NCBI RefSeq assembly: GCF_034087045.1
Contig: NZ_CP139247.1
Coordinates: 7,838,001-7,902,000 of the forward strand
Direction of reading: 5' to 3'
DNA length: 64,000 bases
Origin: Chitinophaga sancti
GTDB taxonomy: Bacteria; Bacteroidota; Bacteroidia; Chitinophagales; Chitinophagaceae
The notes under the pieces were generated by a model. The model was given only the letters and a program-made list of their open reading frames with translations, did not search any database and was not told the origin of the DNA. A program made the position numbers and the translations under genes. Positions within the stretch are counted from its first letter, which is position 1; each line of letters starts with the position of its first letter. Positions 1 to 9,461 of the stretch are shown piece after piece.

Positions 1-527
1 CCTACCAGTACCATCGGCGTTTCTGTCATTTTCTTGGTCTGGATGAGGGTGGCAACTTCAAAGAATTCGTCCATGGTACCGAAACCGCCAGGCATCATGA
101 TAAAGCCCTGGGAGTACTTGGTAAACATAACTTTGCGAATAAAGAAGTAGTCGAAATGGAGGTTCTTGTCGTGATCTACGTATGGATTGGGGAACTGCTC
201 GTGTGGCAGGGTGATGTTTGCACCTACTGATTTACCCTTTGCTTCCTGGGCACCACGGTTGGCGGCTTCCATAACGCCAGGGCCACCGCCGGTAATGATA
301 CCGAAACCTTCGTCGGCCAGGCGACGGCCTATTTCGTGTGCGAGTTCGTAATATTTATTGCCAGGTTTGGTTCTGGCGGAACCGAAAATGGAGATGCAGG
401 GGCCCATTTTGGCCATGGCTTCGAAGCCTTCTACGAATTCGGCCATGATCTTAAAAATCTGCCAGCTGGAATGTGCTTTGGTTTCTGTCCAGTCCCTTTC
501 TTTCAAATTCATTAAACGATCGTTCAT
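1..527 (-). CDS. LOG-family protein (TIGR00730 type), partial
   Basis: The gene runs off the left edge, so only about the first 175 residues are present. The reading starts MNDRLMNLKERDW and contains the two family signatures GGGPGVMEAANRGA and PGGFGTMDEFFE, the latter matching the PGGxGTxxE loop that binds the nucleotide phosphate. Family members (often mislabelled lysine decarboxylase) are Rossmann-fold nucleoside 5'-monophosphate phosphoribohydrolases, as in cytokinin-releasing LOG enzymes. I chose the ATG ending at 527 as the most upstream start; a second Met lies five codons in. The physiological substrate here is unknown. Confidence 0.85.
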   Translation of the reverse strand, partial: MNDRLMNLKERDWTETKAHSSWQIFKIMAEFVEGFEAMAKMGPCISIFGSARTKPGNKYYELAHEIGRRLADEGFGIITGGGPGVMEAANRGAQEAKGKSVGANITLPHEQFPNPYVDHDKNLHFDYFFIRKVMFTKYSQGFIMMPGGFGTMDEFFEVATLIQTKKMTETPMVLV

Positions 528-1307
528 TATAGCTATGGATTTTTTTATATAAGCTAAAATACGGAGAATTTGGGATTAGCAAGGTGATATGGGACAGGCG
601 AAAAGAGGGTTTTTATTATATGAGTACTATGAACAAGGGGAATTGGCCTCCGGCAGCAGTGAAGCGGCATTTTTTAATCTAAATGCCTGAAAAGAAACAA
701 AAAGGCACTCCTTTGGCTGATCCCAGTACAGAAATCAGCATTTTCTGATCTAAATAACTGAAGAAGAAGAAAGAGGCACTCCTTGCGCTGATCCCACTAC
801 AGAAATCGGCATTTTCTAATCTAAATAACTAAAGAGAAAGGACCTCATATTCCCCCAAAAAAGTGAATTCCTTTTGAACTACAATAATAATAAGCTTAAA
901 GAAGCAGGTAACTTGAAAGAAACCCGCTTAACATTTAACACGTTATGAACATGCAGCAGCCATAAGGCCTACCGCACTATCTTAAATATCGTTATGCTGG
1001 ATTGACACAATCACTAAGTATATCGCATAGCAAAAAACAGCACAGGTGCTGGTCACTTCAGGTTTTCCTCAAATAGTAAATTGCTCTCTGCCGCAGCAGC
1101 TTTGTGTACAGTACAATGCCTTCATCCTAACGTGGTTTATCCTTTTGGCCAGGCAACGTGGAAGGCCAATTTTTACAAAAATTACTGATAATAACCCATA
1201 AAAACAATTATGACTCTGAAATAATCATGATAGCTGTGGTAACAAATTAAATAACAGTGTCAATCCTACAATTTATCTACGCTAAAATACAGCTGGTAAA
1301 GGGAAAT
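528..1307. other. Gene-free region with tandem repeat
   Basis: No credible reading frame, tRNA or rRNA is visible between the divergent start of the LOG gene and the terminator of the barrel gene. The only structure I see is the 71-bp repeat at 667-841. The rest is AT-rich sequence with short degenerate repeats, possibly an eroded gene. Confidence 0.5.
667..841. repeat. 71-bp imperfect tandem repeat, about 2.4 copies
   Basis: Copies begin at 667, 738 and 809, each opening with gcattttct/tt. They share blocks such as aatctaaat, aggcactcct, gctgatccca and tacagaaatc. The first two copies are exactly 71 bp and the third stops after about 33 bp. The period is not a multiple of three, so it is not a protein repeat. 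Confidence 0.8.
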
Positions 1308-1311
1308 AAAA

Positions 1312-1342
1312 AAGGGCCGACCAGAAAAACCAGTCAGCCCTT
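1312..1342 (-). terminator. Intrinsic terminator of the barrel gene
   Basis: A GC-rich stem (aagggc arms with two G-T pairs) on the minus strand is followed by a T run, just downstream of the gene ending at 1361. Confidence 0.75.
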
Positions 1343-1360
1343 CTTACGAATTTAATAGGT

Positions 1361-1936
1361 TTACAACCCTAAGGTAGCTCCTACCCGCAGGATCAATCCA
1401 TTCGAATAAGGTGATCTGCTATCCTGTATTACATCATACAACGCCATGATATTGATAGCCGCCTTGTCACTGATCGGTTGTACATAACCGCCACCCATCA
1501 GCAAACTCGGTACCCCATAATGATCTGAATACGTCTCCTTTGGATCATACAGCGTTGTCTTTACATTGATAAAGTTATATTCCGGCTGTATATGGATAAA
1601 CATGAAATCAAAAGGATAAAAACGCCCCCAGAGCCCGCCACCCAATATTGAATACTGGTTACGCTGAGAGGTTGTACCATCATAGTAACGGAAGCGCTCC
1701 GAACCGTACTGTGCATTGACAGCCACACCTGCTGCAAACATTTGATTGATACGGATACCTATCAATGGAGAAAAATCAATATTGGTATAATCCCCAAAAG
1801 CAAGGCCTACTGACCCACCAATCATAAGACGGGATGCGTCGAATTCTTTCTTTCTTGCGGTGTCTGTTTTGTAGTACTGTGCCTGCGTAAGTTGCACGGT
1901 ACCTAACAGGAATAAGCAAAATAATAATCGTTTCAT
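1361..1936 (-). CDS. Small outer-membrane beta-barrel protein of unknown function
   Basis: A 191-residue protein with a clear signal peptide (MKRLLFCLFLLGTVQLTQAQ). The mature part is rich in alternating aromatic and polar residues and glycines (GGSVGLAFGDY, GGGLWGRFYPF, LRVGATLGL) and ends in a hydrophobic residue, as expected for an 8- to 10-stranded outer-membrane barrel. I do not recognise a specific family. It has its own terminator and is separated by 140 bp from the PorP gene upstream, so it may be a separate unit. Confidence 0.7.
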   Translation of the reverse strand: MKRLLFCLFLLGTVQLTQAQYYKTDTARKKEFDASRLMIGGSVGLAFGDYTNIDFSPLIGIRINQMFAAGVAVNAQYGSERFRYYDGTTSQRNQYSILGGGLWGRFYPFDFMFIHIQPEYNFINVKTTLYDPKETYSDHYGVPSLLMGGGYVQPISDKAAINIMALYDVIQDSRSPYSNGLILRVGATLGL

Positions 1937-2025
1937 AGTATACTTTGAGTATTATTTGATTGTTGAAACCACCAATAGTTTAACGATGGTGATAAGCAGC
2001 AAGTTACTGCATTTGGATATAATGA

Positions 2026-2060
2026 AAAAACCGCTTTTACCTGTGGTAATAGCGGTTTTT
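2026..2060 (-). terminator. Terminator of the PorP/SprF operon
   Basis: A 16-bp stem with one mismatch (aaaaaccgct arms) and a 3-nt loop, 17 bp after the PorP stop. The A/T ends would give a T run on either strand. Confidence 0.8.
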
Positions 2061-2076
2061 CAACATTAAAATATCA

Positions 2077-3108
2077 TTAGAAACTAGGACAGATCGTCAT
2101 GCGTTTTGCATTGCTGAACGACCTGTTCGTATACAATCCTGTATATACAATTCCTATCTCATAAGCGCCCCTGTGGTTATTTGCAGCAGCAAGCGACGAC
2201 ATCGTTGCATCATAACTAAACATCATCTTCACTCCTTTCAACTGATATCCCACCAGCAACACGGCCGCATCTTTTACCCGATAATACGCCCCACCATACA
2301 ACTGTGTCTCCCCATGCTCTGAAAGATTATACGCCAGGTGCCCCCCCATCACTACCTCATTCGATCCTGCCTGTCTTGCATAATATGCCGAAGGGTTAAT
2401 AATCACCTTATCACTCATCTTTATGCTGGCATTGATAAAACCTGTATAGAGCCTTGGAATGATGGTATTGCCTTCATAAAAAGTTTCCCGTGGCTTATTC
2501 ACATGCTGTGCGGATACACCTGCATTGATGTAGATATTCTCTGTTGGGAAATATGCATAGTTCATACCCACCTGCATATCATAGTAAGTCACACTCGTTG
2601 CACTAAAAGGCTCTGATGTCGGCACCTGCGCATCAAAGAATTTTCCATTCCACTGATCGCCGAATGTCAGTTTGGTTACATCCACCCTCTTGTTTGCACT
2701 ACCCACATTAAACCCTAATGACAACAAACTACTCTGGCCTAACAACTGGTGATATGCGACAGACGCATACGCCTTTGTAGAAGTCAGATTGCCTGAACCC
2801 GCCACATCACGCAACAGCACACCTCCCACACCTACCCAGCCATATTCAAGCTTGTCGCGAAACAACTGAAAATCGCCAAATGCAGACATGGTTCTGTATG
2901 GCACAGGTATACTCGCCCACTGATCGCGGTAAGTAACTCCCAACCGGTAGTTACCATCGGGTATAAAACCAGTATTGGCCGGGTTAGTCAGCAATGGTGC
3001 ATTGAAGTACTGCGAGAAATGCATGTCCTGCGCATTTCCCTGTAATGCTGTTCCCAACAGCATGGTACAACCCGCGATAAATTTTACAAACTGCTTCATG
3101 TACGTCAT
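2077..3108 (-). CDS. PorP/SprF family T9SS membrane protein
   Basis: A 343-residue outer-membrane protein with a signal peptide ending near GNAQ. It carries the family hallmarks DMHFSQYFNAPLLTNPANTG near the mature N terminus and YRDQWASIPVPYRT slightly later. In Flavobacterium johnsoniae SprF is needed to secrete the adhesin SprB, and SprF-like proteins pair with type B cargo. Its ATG overlaps the stop of the upstream adhesin gene in an ATGA arrangement, so the two are probably translationally coupled and this protein is the likely partner of that adhesin. A second Met (MKQF) three codons in could be the true start. Confidence 0.93.
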   Translation of the reverse strand: MTYMKQFVKFIAGCTMLLGTALQGNAQDMHFSQYFNAPLLTNPANTGFIPDGNYRLGVTYRDQWASIPVPYRTMSAFGDFQLFRDKLEYGWVGVGGVLLRDVAGSGNLTSTKAYASVAYHQLLGQSSLLSLGFNVGSANKRVDVTKLTFGDQWNGKFFDAQVPTSEPFSATSVTYYDMQVGMNYAYFPTENIYINAGVSAQHVNKPRETFYEGNTIIPRLYTGFINASIKMSDKVIINPSAYYARQAGSNEVVMGGHLAYNLSEHGETQLYGGAYYRVKDAAVLLVGYQLKGVKMMFSYDATMSSLAAANNHRGAYEIGIVYTGLYTNRSFSNAKRMTICPSF

Positions 3109-6100
3109 CTTAACAAGGTTACACTACCGTTCTTTGTCGCCGAAGTGCCATCATTGAACTGTACATTGATGACAAAGGCATAGGCATCCATTGGCTGAAT
3201 AGATCCAGCGTATACCCCGTTCCAGCCAATATTCGGATCATTCGTTTCGAATACCAACCGGCCTACGCGGTTATAAATTTTCATGTTGAACTTAGCGATA
3301 CCAAATCCTTTCACAAGGAACACATCATTCACCCCATCTCCATTCGGAGAAAAAGCGGAAGGAATATCGAACAATGGTATCACGATCGCACTTACCTGCT
3401 TCACTGCTGTATCCTTACATCCTGCTGCATTTACAGCTATCAGTGATACATCATACACGCCTGTTGAATTATACTGATACACCGGGTTCGTTGTTGTAGA
3501 ACCATTGCCATCTCCATATTCCCAGTCGAAACTGATCGCATCTGCAGAAGATTGATTCGTAAATGTAATCGGTGTATTCTCTATCGGTGTCACCGGAGAA
3601 TATGTAAAGTCCGCTGTTGGTGCATCGAATATATGTATTGTAACGGTGGTATCATCTTCCTTGTTACAGGTGTTGTTATCTACCACATGCAGACTGATGG
3701 TATACTCACCTGCTGTGTAGTAAGTGTGTGTTGGATTTACATCTGTCGATGTGCCGCCATCACCAAAGTCCCAGGTGAATGTTTCACCACCAGATGTTGT
3801 GTTATTAAAGTCCAGTGTTGCAGGTACACAACTACTGTCTGCTACAATGAAGGAAGCTTTCACATTTGCCGCTACACGCAGTGTCACTGTATCTACATCC
3901 GGTGCATTACAATAGTTTGTATCTACGAGTGTCAGCGTTACATTGTACACACCTTCTGCAGCAAATGCATGTGAAATTGGGAAGTCCGATGGGCCTACTG
4001 TCAGTGGTGTAGTACCATCACCAAAATTCAATGTGAATGAATTGCTCTGGTAAGGTTTTGGAGGTGTGCTCACCAGGTCAAACAGGTAACTCAGCGATTC
4101 ACACGGCGGTTGTCTGGCCGCTGTCATGTCGAATACCGCTTCGTCTGTTCTGATACGCAGTTCCAGTGTAGACGTATCACAACCATTACAACTGGCCGGA
4201 TCACATTTAATCAGGGTCACTGTATAGTTGCCTGAATTATTGTAAGTATGTGTTACTGTATCATTAGTTCCGGTAACGGTTGTTCCATCACCAAAGTTCC
4301 ATGTCCAGGTCACTGCACTTGTACCGGTTGTATCTACGAATGTAATGGTGGCAGGTACACAATAATTTGTTTTTCTATCTTCTGTTTTGATACCAGCTCT
4401 TACACCATCGAGGTTGAATGCAATCTTCAAACAACCCAGGTTACACTTATCATCAGGTGGTGCTGTCGTAGCATATGCACCAGGTGTGGTGGGATACCTT
4501 GGCCTGTAGCTGGTACCTGTTCCACACCAGGCACAAATACCCTGGTAGATCACCCCATTTCTGTCGAAACGGCTGGTACCCCCATCTACGTGTTCATAAG
4601 TACCATTTCCTCCAAAGTAGCTACCAAAGAGGATATCTGTTGCATCTTTCTGCAATACGAAGAAGTAAAAATCCTGACTATCCGTGGTACGTTGCAATGG
4701 ATTTTTGATCGGCATTCCACTCGTATTCGAGTTAGGATAACGCAGACTCACATCAATACCACCACCCCATCCGGATACATACACATTTTCACAACGATCT
4801 ACCAGAAAGGCAACCGGCGAAATACTAGGCGTGGAAGCAGATTTACCAAATGTGGTGCTGTATACAAATGCAGACAAGTCAGGTTGCAGTTTTGCAATAA
4901 ACTGCCTGGAATTATCATTGTAGAAAGAGGTCGTACCTGTAGGTTGTACTACCGGCCATGTACCTTCTGTTGTACCCATGATGTACACAAAACCTTTGTC
5001 ATCCATCTGTATGCCATATACCTGATCGGCAGCGGCAGTAGAAGCACCCATGTAGGTACTTTGCGTGATGGTTGTACCGTCTGTTGTGATGTGAGCTATC
5101 CAGCCATCACATGCACCACCTTTGTAGGATGTATAAAGTGTACTTCCTTTGATAGGAAAATCGTTACTGGCAGTACCCCCTGCTACATACAGACTGCTGG
5201 TGCCATTCAATGCTAATACAAATGCTGCATCTTCATTGCTGCCACCTATAAATGTAGCCCATTCCATGTCTGTACAGGTAGGATTTATTTTCATAATCAC
5301 ACCATCCTGTTTACCACCAAAAGTAGGTTGGAGTACGCCTGCTGTTACCGGGAAATTACTACCACGGGTACAGCTGGCTACGTAGATATAACCGGCATCG
5401 TCAATCACCACTTCACTACGTGCATCATCGCCATAGTTACGGAGTAGTAAACTTGACCCCTGTGTTCTGTCTTCACGAATGTTCACCCCATCATCAGAAG
5501 AGGAACCAATCATCAATGAACCGATATAAGCTGAACCATCTGCATTCAGTTTTGTCACGACTATATCCCAGCCACCCTGTGTACCAATCAATTTGGAATA
5601 AGGATAGTCGGTAGAGGTAGTTCTGCCTGATATAACGAGGTTATTATTTGCATCTACGAATAAGCTATGTGGTTGTTCCTTGCCGCTACCACCCAGGTAT
5701 GTGGCATAAATTAACTGACGGCCATTGGAACTGAATTTACTGATACCGATATCAAAGGTACCACTGTGGTTGTACTGTGTCTGGAAAGCACCGGTAGTAA
5801 CAGGATAACCTGTGCCGAACACGATACCCCCTCCATAGAAATTACCTGCACCATCGTAGGTAGCAGTAAAGCCCCAGTTGTCTGCAGTAGAACCGGATAC
5901 AGTAGAGAAGATATAACTCGGATCGATGATGAGCGGATATGCTTTGTTGTAATCACCGCTAACTTTATATTTCAGTTTATCGCCACTCAGGGAGTAGGAT
6001 ACTTTTACAGTTACACGTTCGTTGTCGATATACTGATAAGCCAGGGGCATCTGTTCTGTCACCGTACCTACTGAGGTAGTGATGATCAGGTTCCCTTTCT

Positions 6101-6803
6101 TCACTTCCACTTTATTAGCGCCGGTATATTGTAACTGCACCTGCGATGGATCTGCACCGGGTTGTACAATCAGGTCATATTTCAAAACTCCTGCATCTGA
6201 ATATACCTGCATATCAATACCGTTGTACAGCGATTTGTAATTGACCAATCCATACGATTTTACATGAGAGGCCCATTTAGACTTATCATTCCCGATCAGG
6301 TAATTGGAGTAGCTGTCTGCCGCTTTATCTGCGGAGATATCAGGATTGTTGGCATTTAAAAAGGTCACTTCGTAGGCATGGCTCCTGATCACCGGGAGGG
6401 AATCGGAAGTACTGCTGGTGGAAGAGGATGAAGAACGGGATACAGCGCTGTTGCTGGTAGTCACAGTACCCGGTACGAATTGCCAGGTGGTATCGTTGGT
6501 GCGGGAATGACCATGCATTTTTTCAGCCAGTGCAAACATGTCGTCTTTGTTCTGTAGTAAGAACATAAAACTGGTGCGCTTCAGGAATACGGCGCCACCA
6601 CCCATATCTGCTTTGTATAGGAAATCGCCTGTCCATTGCCCTTTATTCTCTGTGAATTGCAGGGCTCTGCTATAATATATTTCCTGCGCTGTCGCCGTCT
6701 GTGCCATTACACGTTCGCCTGCAAAAAGCGAAATTATAAAAGCTAAGCAGCCTATAGGGAAACTACATTTCATCCGTATTGTATATTTCTTGTTTTTATC
6801 CAT
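3105..6803 (-). CDS. Giant SprB-like surface protein with SBBP and PKD repeats and type B C-terminal domain
   Basis: A 1232-residue secreted protein. In order: signal peptide, with an alternative start at the Met ending at 6773; an N-terminal module beginning FTENKGQW (about residues 50-300), as in DUF7948 proteins; a beta-propeller-like SBBP region with YATYLGGSG-type repeats (about 300-750); four PKD domains marked by WNFGDG, LNFGDG, WDFGDG and WEYGDG (about 830-1140); and a T9SS type B sorting domain (FSPNGDGVNDVF ... IYNRVGRLVF ... GSVTLLR). It should be exported by T9SS and displayed on the surface as an adhesin. It is cotranscribed with the PorP/SprF gene downstream. Confidence 0.92.
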   Translation of the reverse strand: MDKNKKYTIRMKCSFPIGCLAFIISLFAGERVMAQTATAQEIYYSRALQFTENKGQWTGDFLYKADMGGGAVFLKRTSFMFLLQNKDDMFALAEKMHGHSRTNDTTWQFVPGTVTTSNSAVSRSSSSSTSSTSDSLPVIRSHAYEVTFLNANNPDISADKAADSYSNYLIGNDKSKWASHVKSYGLVNYKSLYNGIDMQVYSDAGVLKYDLIVQPGADPSQVQLQYTGANKVEVKKGNLIITTSVGTVTEQMPLAYQYIDNERVTVKVSYSLSGDKLKYKVSGDYNKAYPLIIDPSYIFSTVSGSTADNWGFTATYDGAGNFYGGGIVFGTGYPVTTGAFQTQYNHSGTFDIGISKFSSNGRQLIYATYLGGSGKEQPHSLFVDANNNLVISGRTTSTDYPYSKLIGTQGGWDIVVTKLNADGSAYIGSLMIGSSSDDGVNIREDRTQGSSLLLRNYGDDARSEVVIDDAGYIYVASCTRGSNFPVTAGVLQPTFGGKQDGVIMKINPTCTDMEWATFIGGSNEDAAFVLALNGTSSLYVAGGTASNDFPIKGSTLYTSYKGGACDGWIAHITTDGTTITQSTYMGASTAAADQVYGIQMDDKGFVYIMGTTEGTWPVVQPTGTTSFYNDNSRQFIAKLQPDLSAFVYSTTFGKSASTPSISPVAFLVDRCENVYVSGWGGGIDVSLRYPNSNTSGMPIKNPLQRTTDSQDFYFFVLQKDATDILFGSYFGGNGTYEHVDGGTSRFDRNGVIYQGICAWCGTGTSYRPRYPTTPGAYATTAPPDDKCNLGCLKIAFNLDGVRAGIKTEDRKTNYCVPATITFVDTTGTSAVTWTWNFGDGTTVTGTNDTVTHTYNNSGNYTVTLIKCDPASCNGCDTSTLELRIRTDEAVFDMTAARQPPCESLSYLFDLVSTPPKPYQSNSFTLNFGDGTTPLTVGPSDFPISHAFAAEGVYNVTLTLVDTNYCNAPDVDTVTLRVAANVKASFIVADSSCVPATLDFNNTTSGGETFTWDFGDGGTSTDVNPTHTYYTAGEYTISLHVVDNNTCNKEDDTTVTIHIFDAPTADFTYSPVTPIENTPITFTNQSSADAISFDWEYGDGNGSTTTNPVYQYNSTGVYDVSLIAVNAAGCKDTAVKQVSAIVIPLFDIPSAFSPNGDGVNDVFLVKGFGIAKFNMKIYNRVGRLVFETNDPNIGWNGVYAGSIQPMDAYAFVINVQFNDGTSATKNGSVTLLR

Positions 6804-7071
6804 TGGGATATCAATGGATAAGGAGTATTGTTTCTGATCAATGTCTCTAAGCTTTAACGCAGACGTCGGTACATATGTTACCGCAATAACAGCGCCAACC
6901 TTTATTATAGTATTATCCCAACCTTACAGCTACGGGAACTTAGATTGAAAAATCCCGGGGGAGTTTAAGTTGAACTTTCTTTTATACCAGTAAACCGGGG
7001 CGCATTTATAGATAAACGTAAAAACCCGGCAGTAAATTTTGCATTCTCAAGTTATTTTCCCGGTTAACGGG
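6804..7071. other. Intergenic region upstream of the adhesin gene
   Basis: About 270 bp between the adhesin start and the recG stop, both genes on the minus strand. It must hold the adhesin promoter. I found no TAnnTTTG match on the minus strand and no clear terminator for recG. Confidence 0.4.
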
Positions 7072-9189
7072 TCAGGAGATTTTGCTCCATTGTGATTTCC
7101 CTTGCTGCACGGCCAGATAATGCTGTAGCGCCTGATTTTCAGGCAATGTGAGGTCGGGATCCTCCTGTAATATTTTCTCTGCGCTGGCACGGGCGGCTTC
7201 GAGAATGGCTTTGTCGGCTACGATATCGGCCAGTTTTAAATCCAGTATCCCACTTTGGCGGGTACCTTCTATATCACCGGGTCCTCTCAGTTCCATATCT
7301 TTTTCTGAAATAAGGAACCCATCGTTGGTTTGTACCATTACATTGATACGTTCTTTTGAGTCAGCCCCCAGTTTGTTGCCTGTCATGAGGATACAGTAGG
7401 ACTGCTCTGCCCCTCTACCCACGCGGCCTCTGAGCTGGTGCAGCTGGGAAAGGCCGAATCTTTCCGTGCTTTCTATCACCATTACGGAGGCATTGGGTAC
7501 GTTTACCCCCACCTCTATCACAGTTGTGGCCACCATAATCTGGGTGTCGCCGGTTACGAAACGATGCATATTGGTTTCCTTCATATCCACCGGTTGCTTG
7601 CCATGTACCATGCTGATAAAGTACTGTGGTTCCGGGAAGAAAGCTTTGACTTCTTCATACCCTTTCATGAGATTCTCATAATCAAGGGTTTCAGAGTCTT
7701 CGATCAATGGGTATACAATGTACGCCTGGCGGCCCTTTTTGATTTCATCTTTGATGAAATTCATTACCGAAGGGCGCTGCCATTCTGTACGGTGTACAGT
7801 GGTGATAGGCTTACGGCCGGGAGGTAGTTCATCGATGACAGACACATCCAGGTCACCGTAAACGGTCATGGCCAGTGTACGGGGGATGGGTGTCGCTGTC
7901 ATAACAAGGATGTGCGGAGGCATGGTATTTTTTTGCCATAACCTGGCGCGCTGTGCTACCCCAAAACGATGTTGTTCATCTACGATGGCGAGGCCCAGGT
8001 TGCGGAAAACCACCTGGTTTTCCAGCAGGGCATGGGTGCCGATGAGAATTTGTATGTTTCCTTCTTCTGTATCTTTTAAGATCTGCTTGCGGGCTTTGCC
8101 TTTTACATTGCCGGTGAGCAGTGCGACTTTCAGGTCCATTTTTTCAAGGAGTTCAGCAATGCTTTTGTAGTGCTGCTGTGACAGGATTTCGGTGGGTGCC
8201 ATAAGGCAGGCCTGAAATCCATTGTCGATGGCGAGGAGCATAGTAAGCAGGGCTACCATGGTTTTGCCGCTACCTACATCTCCCTGCACCAATCGGTTCA
8301 TCTGACGGCCGGTGGCGGTGTCCTGCCTGATCTCCTTGAGTACTCTTTTTTGTGCGCCGGTCAGAGAGAACGGGAGGTGTTCGTTGTAAAAAGTATTAAA
8401 CGTATCACCTACGCTTGTGAACAAAAATCCGTGTGAGGCGGCCTGCCTTCTGATCTTGAGCCGGCAGATGCGGATCTGGGCCAGGAACAGTTCTTCAAAT
8501 TTCAGTCTTCTTCTGGCTTGTGCAGCATCTTCATCGCTGGCAGGGAAGTGAATTTTGAAGAAGGATTTTGATCTTTCCATCAGCCGGTATTGGTGAATGA
8601 CCGGGAGTGGGATATTTTCTGGAATTTCGTGCGGAGACAGTTGTTCAAGCAGATTTTTAGTAAGCTTGCCAATAGCCTTTGCAGTTAATCCCCTGGCTTT
8701 TAATTTTTCGGTGGTGGAATAGACTGGTTCCAGCGTTGGTTTGCCGGTGACAGTTTCTTCTGTGACCAGGTCCATTTCCGGGTGGGACATTTGCAGGTAG
8801 CCGTTGAATACGGAGAGGCGTCCGAATACAAGGTAGTTGGCGTGTTGCTGGAGGGATTTCTCCATCCATTGGTGTCCCTGAAACCAGACGAGTGGTATTT
8901 CGCCGGTGTCGTCGCGCAAGGTGGCAACGAGGCGTTTTGCACGTTTTTCGCCGACGGTTTCAATCCTGGTGATGCGGCCTCTGATCTGCACGAAATCCAT
9001 TTGAGCATGGAGGCTGATGATTTTTTCCACTTTGGTACGGTCTACGTAGCGGAAAGGGAAATAACTCAGCAGGTCCCTGAAGGTGTGGATACTGACTTCT
9101 TTGCGCAGAAGTTCTCCCCGTTGAGGGCCAACGCCTTTCAGGTACTCAATTGGATTGGATAATATGGCAGTTCGAATGGAGGCTTCCAT
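7072..9189 (-). CDS. recG: ATP-dependent DNA helicase RecG
   Basis: A 705-residue helicase that remodels stalled replication forks and branches Holliday junctions. An N-terminal wedge/OB-fold region (about 1-250) includes YLKGVGPQRGELL and YFPFRYVDRT. Motif I is QGDVGSGKTMVALL, motif II is DEQHRFG (the RecG form of the DEAD box), then TATPIPRTLAMT, and the RecG C-terminal signature QLRGRVGRG. I take MEASIRTAIL as start, rather than a Met 15 codons further up, because a TAnnTTTG box lies at 9199-9206, inside the longer version. Confidence 0.97.
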   Translation of the reverse strand: MEASIRTAILSNPIEYLKGVGPQRGELLRKEVSIHTFRDLLSYFPFRYVDRTKVEKIISLHAQMDFVQIRGRITRIETVGEKRAKRLVATLRDDTGEIPLVWFQGHQWMEKSLQQHANYLVFGRLSVFNGYLQMSHPEMDLVTEETVTGKPTLEPVYSTTEKLKARGLTAKAIGKLTKNLLEQLSPHEIPENIPLPVIHQYRLMERSKSFFKIHFPASDEDAAQARRRLKFEELFLAQIRICRLKIRRQAASHGFLFTSVGDTFNTFYNEHLPFSLTGAQKRVLKEIRQDTATGRQMNRLVQGDVGSGKTMVALLTMLLAIDNGFQACLMAPTEILSQQHYKSIAELLEKMDLKVALLTGNVKGKARKQILKDTEEGNIQILIGTHALLENQVVFRNLGLAIVDEQHRFGVAQRARLWQKNTMPPHILVMTATPIPRTLAMTVYGDLDVSVIDELPPGRKPITTVHRTEWQRPSVMNFIKDEIKKGRQAYIVYPLIEDSETLDYENLMKGYEEVKAFFPEPQYFISMVHGKQPVDMKETNMHRFVTGDTQIMVATTVIEVGVNVPNASVMVIESTERFGLSQLHQLRGRVGRGAEQSYCILMTGNKLGADSKERINVMVQTNDGFLISEKDMELRGPGDIEGTRQSGILDLKLADIVADKAILEAARASAEKILQEDPDLTLPENQALQHYLAVQQGKSQWSKIS

Positions 9190-9198
9190 GATGAAATA

Positions 9199-9206
9199 CA
9201 AAAATA
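9199..9206 (-). promoter_or_regulatory. Putative -7 box for recG
   Basis: TATTTTTG on the minus strand, ending 9 bp before the chosen recG ATG. This would give a very short leader. Confidence 0.5.
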
Positions 9207-9267
9207 GCGGAAGTCGCGCCTTTAAAAAAGCCATTTCTCCTTTTGGCGGAAAACTGCCGGAAATCTT

Positions 9268-9351
9268 GCGAAAATCGAGGATTTGCTTTCAGCAAATCCT
9301 CGATTTTCGCAGGGCGGCAATGAATTTTGCCTCTGGCAAAATTCATTGCCG
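9268..9351. repeat. Two adjacent perfect hairpins
   Basis: The first has a 19-bp perfect stem (9268-9286 with 9292-9310, 5-nt loop). The second has a 16-bp perfect stem (9315-9330 with 9336-9351, 5-nt loop). They lie between gltA and recG, both minus strand. Neither has a T tail, so a simple terminator role is unlikely. Confidence 0.9.
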
Positions 9352-9390
9352 GAAGGTGCCGGGAAAAAGGAATGCACAAATTCCGGAAAT

Positions 9391-9440
9391 AAAAAAGAGC
9401 GAACCAAAGCCCTTAGCAGGTTCTTTTAGTTCGCTCTTTA
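9391..9440 (-). terminator. Terminator of gltA
   Basis: Inverted arms aaagagcgaac / gttcgctcttt (11 bp) about 20 bp beyond the gltA stop, with a T run on the minus strand. The loop is unusually long, about 25 nt. Confidence 0.75.
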
Positions 9441-9461
9441 AAATTTATTCTTATTAAAGAA

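Noticed and set aside
1..527. Lysine decarboxylase annotation for the LOG gene
   Set aside because: The PGGxGTxxE motif belongs to LOG-type phosphoribohydrolases; the decarboxylase name is a historical error.
667..841. CRISPR-like array
   Set aside because: There are only 2.4 contiguous copies with no spacer structure and no cas genes.
4248..5216. 322-residue frame on the plus strand
   Set aside because: It is antisense to the giant adhesin. Its Cys/Ile-rich composition is that of a shadow, and the minus frame has clear domains throughout.
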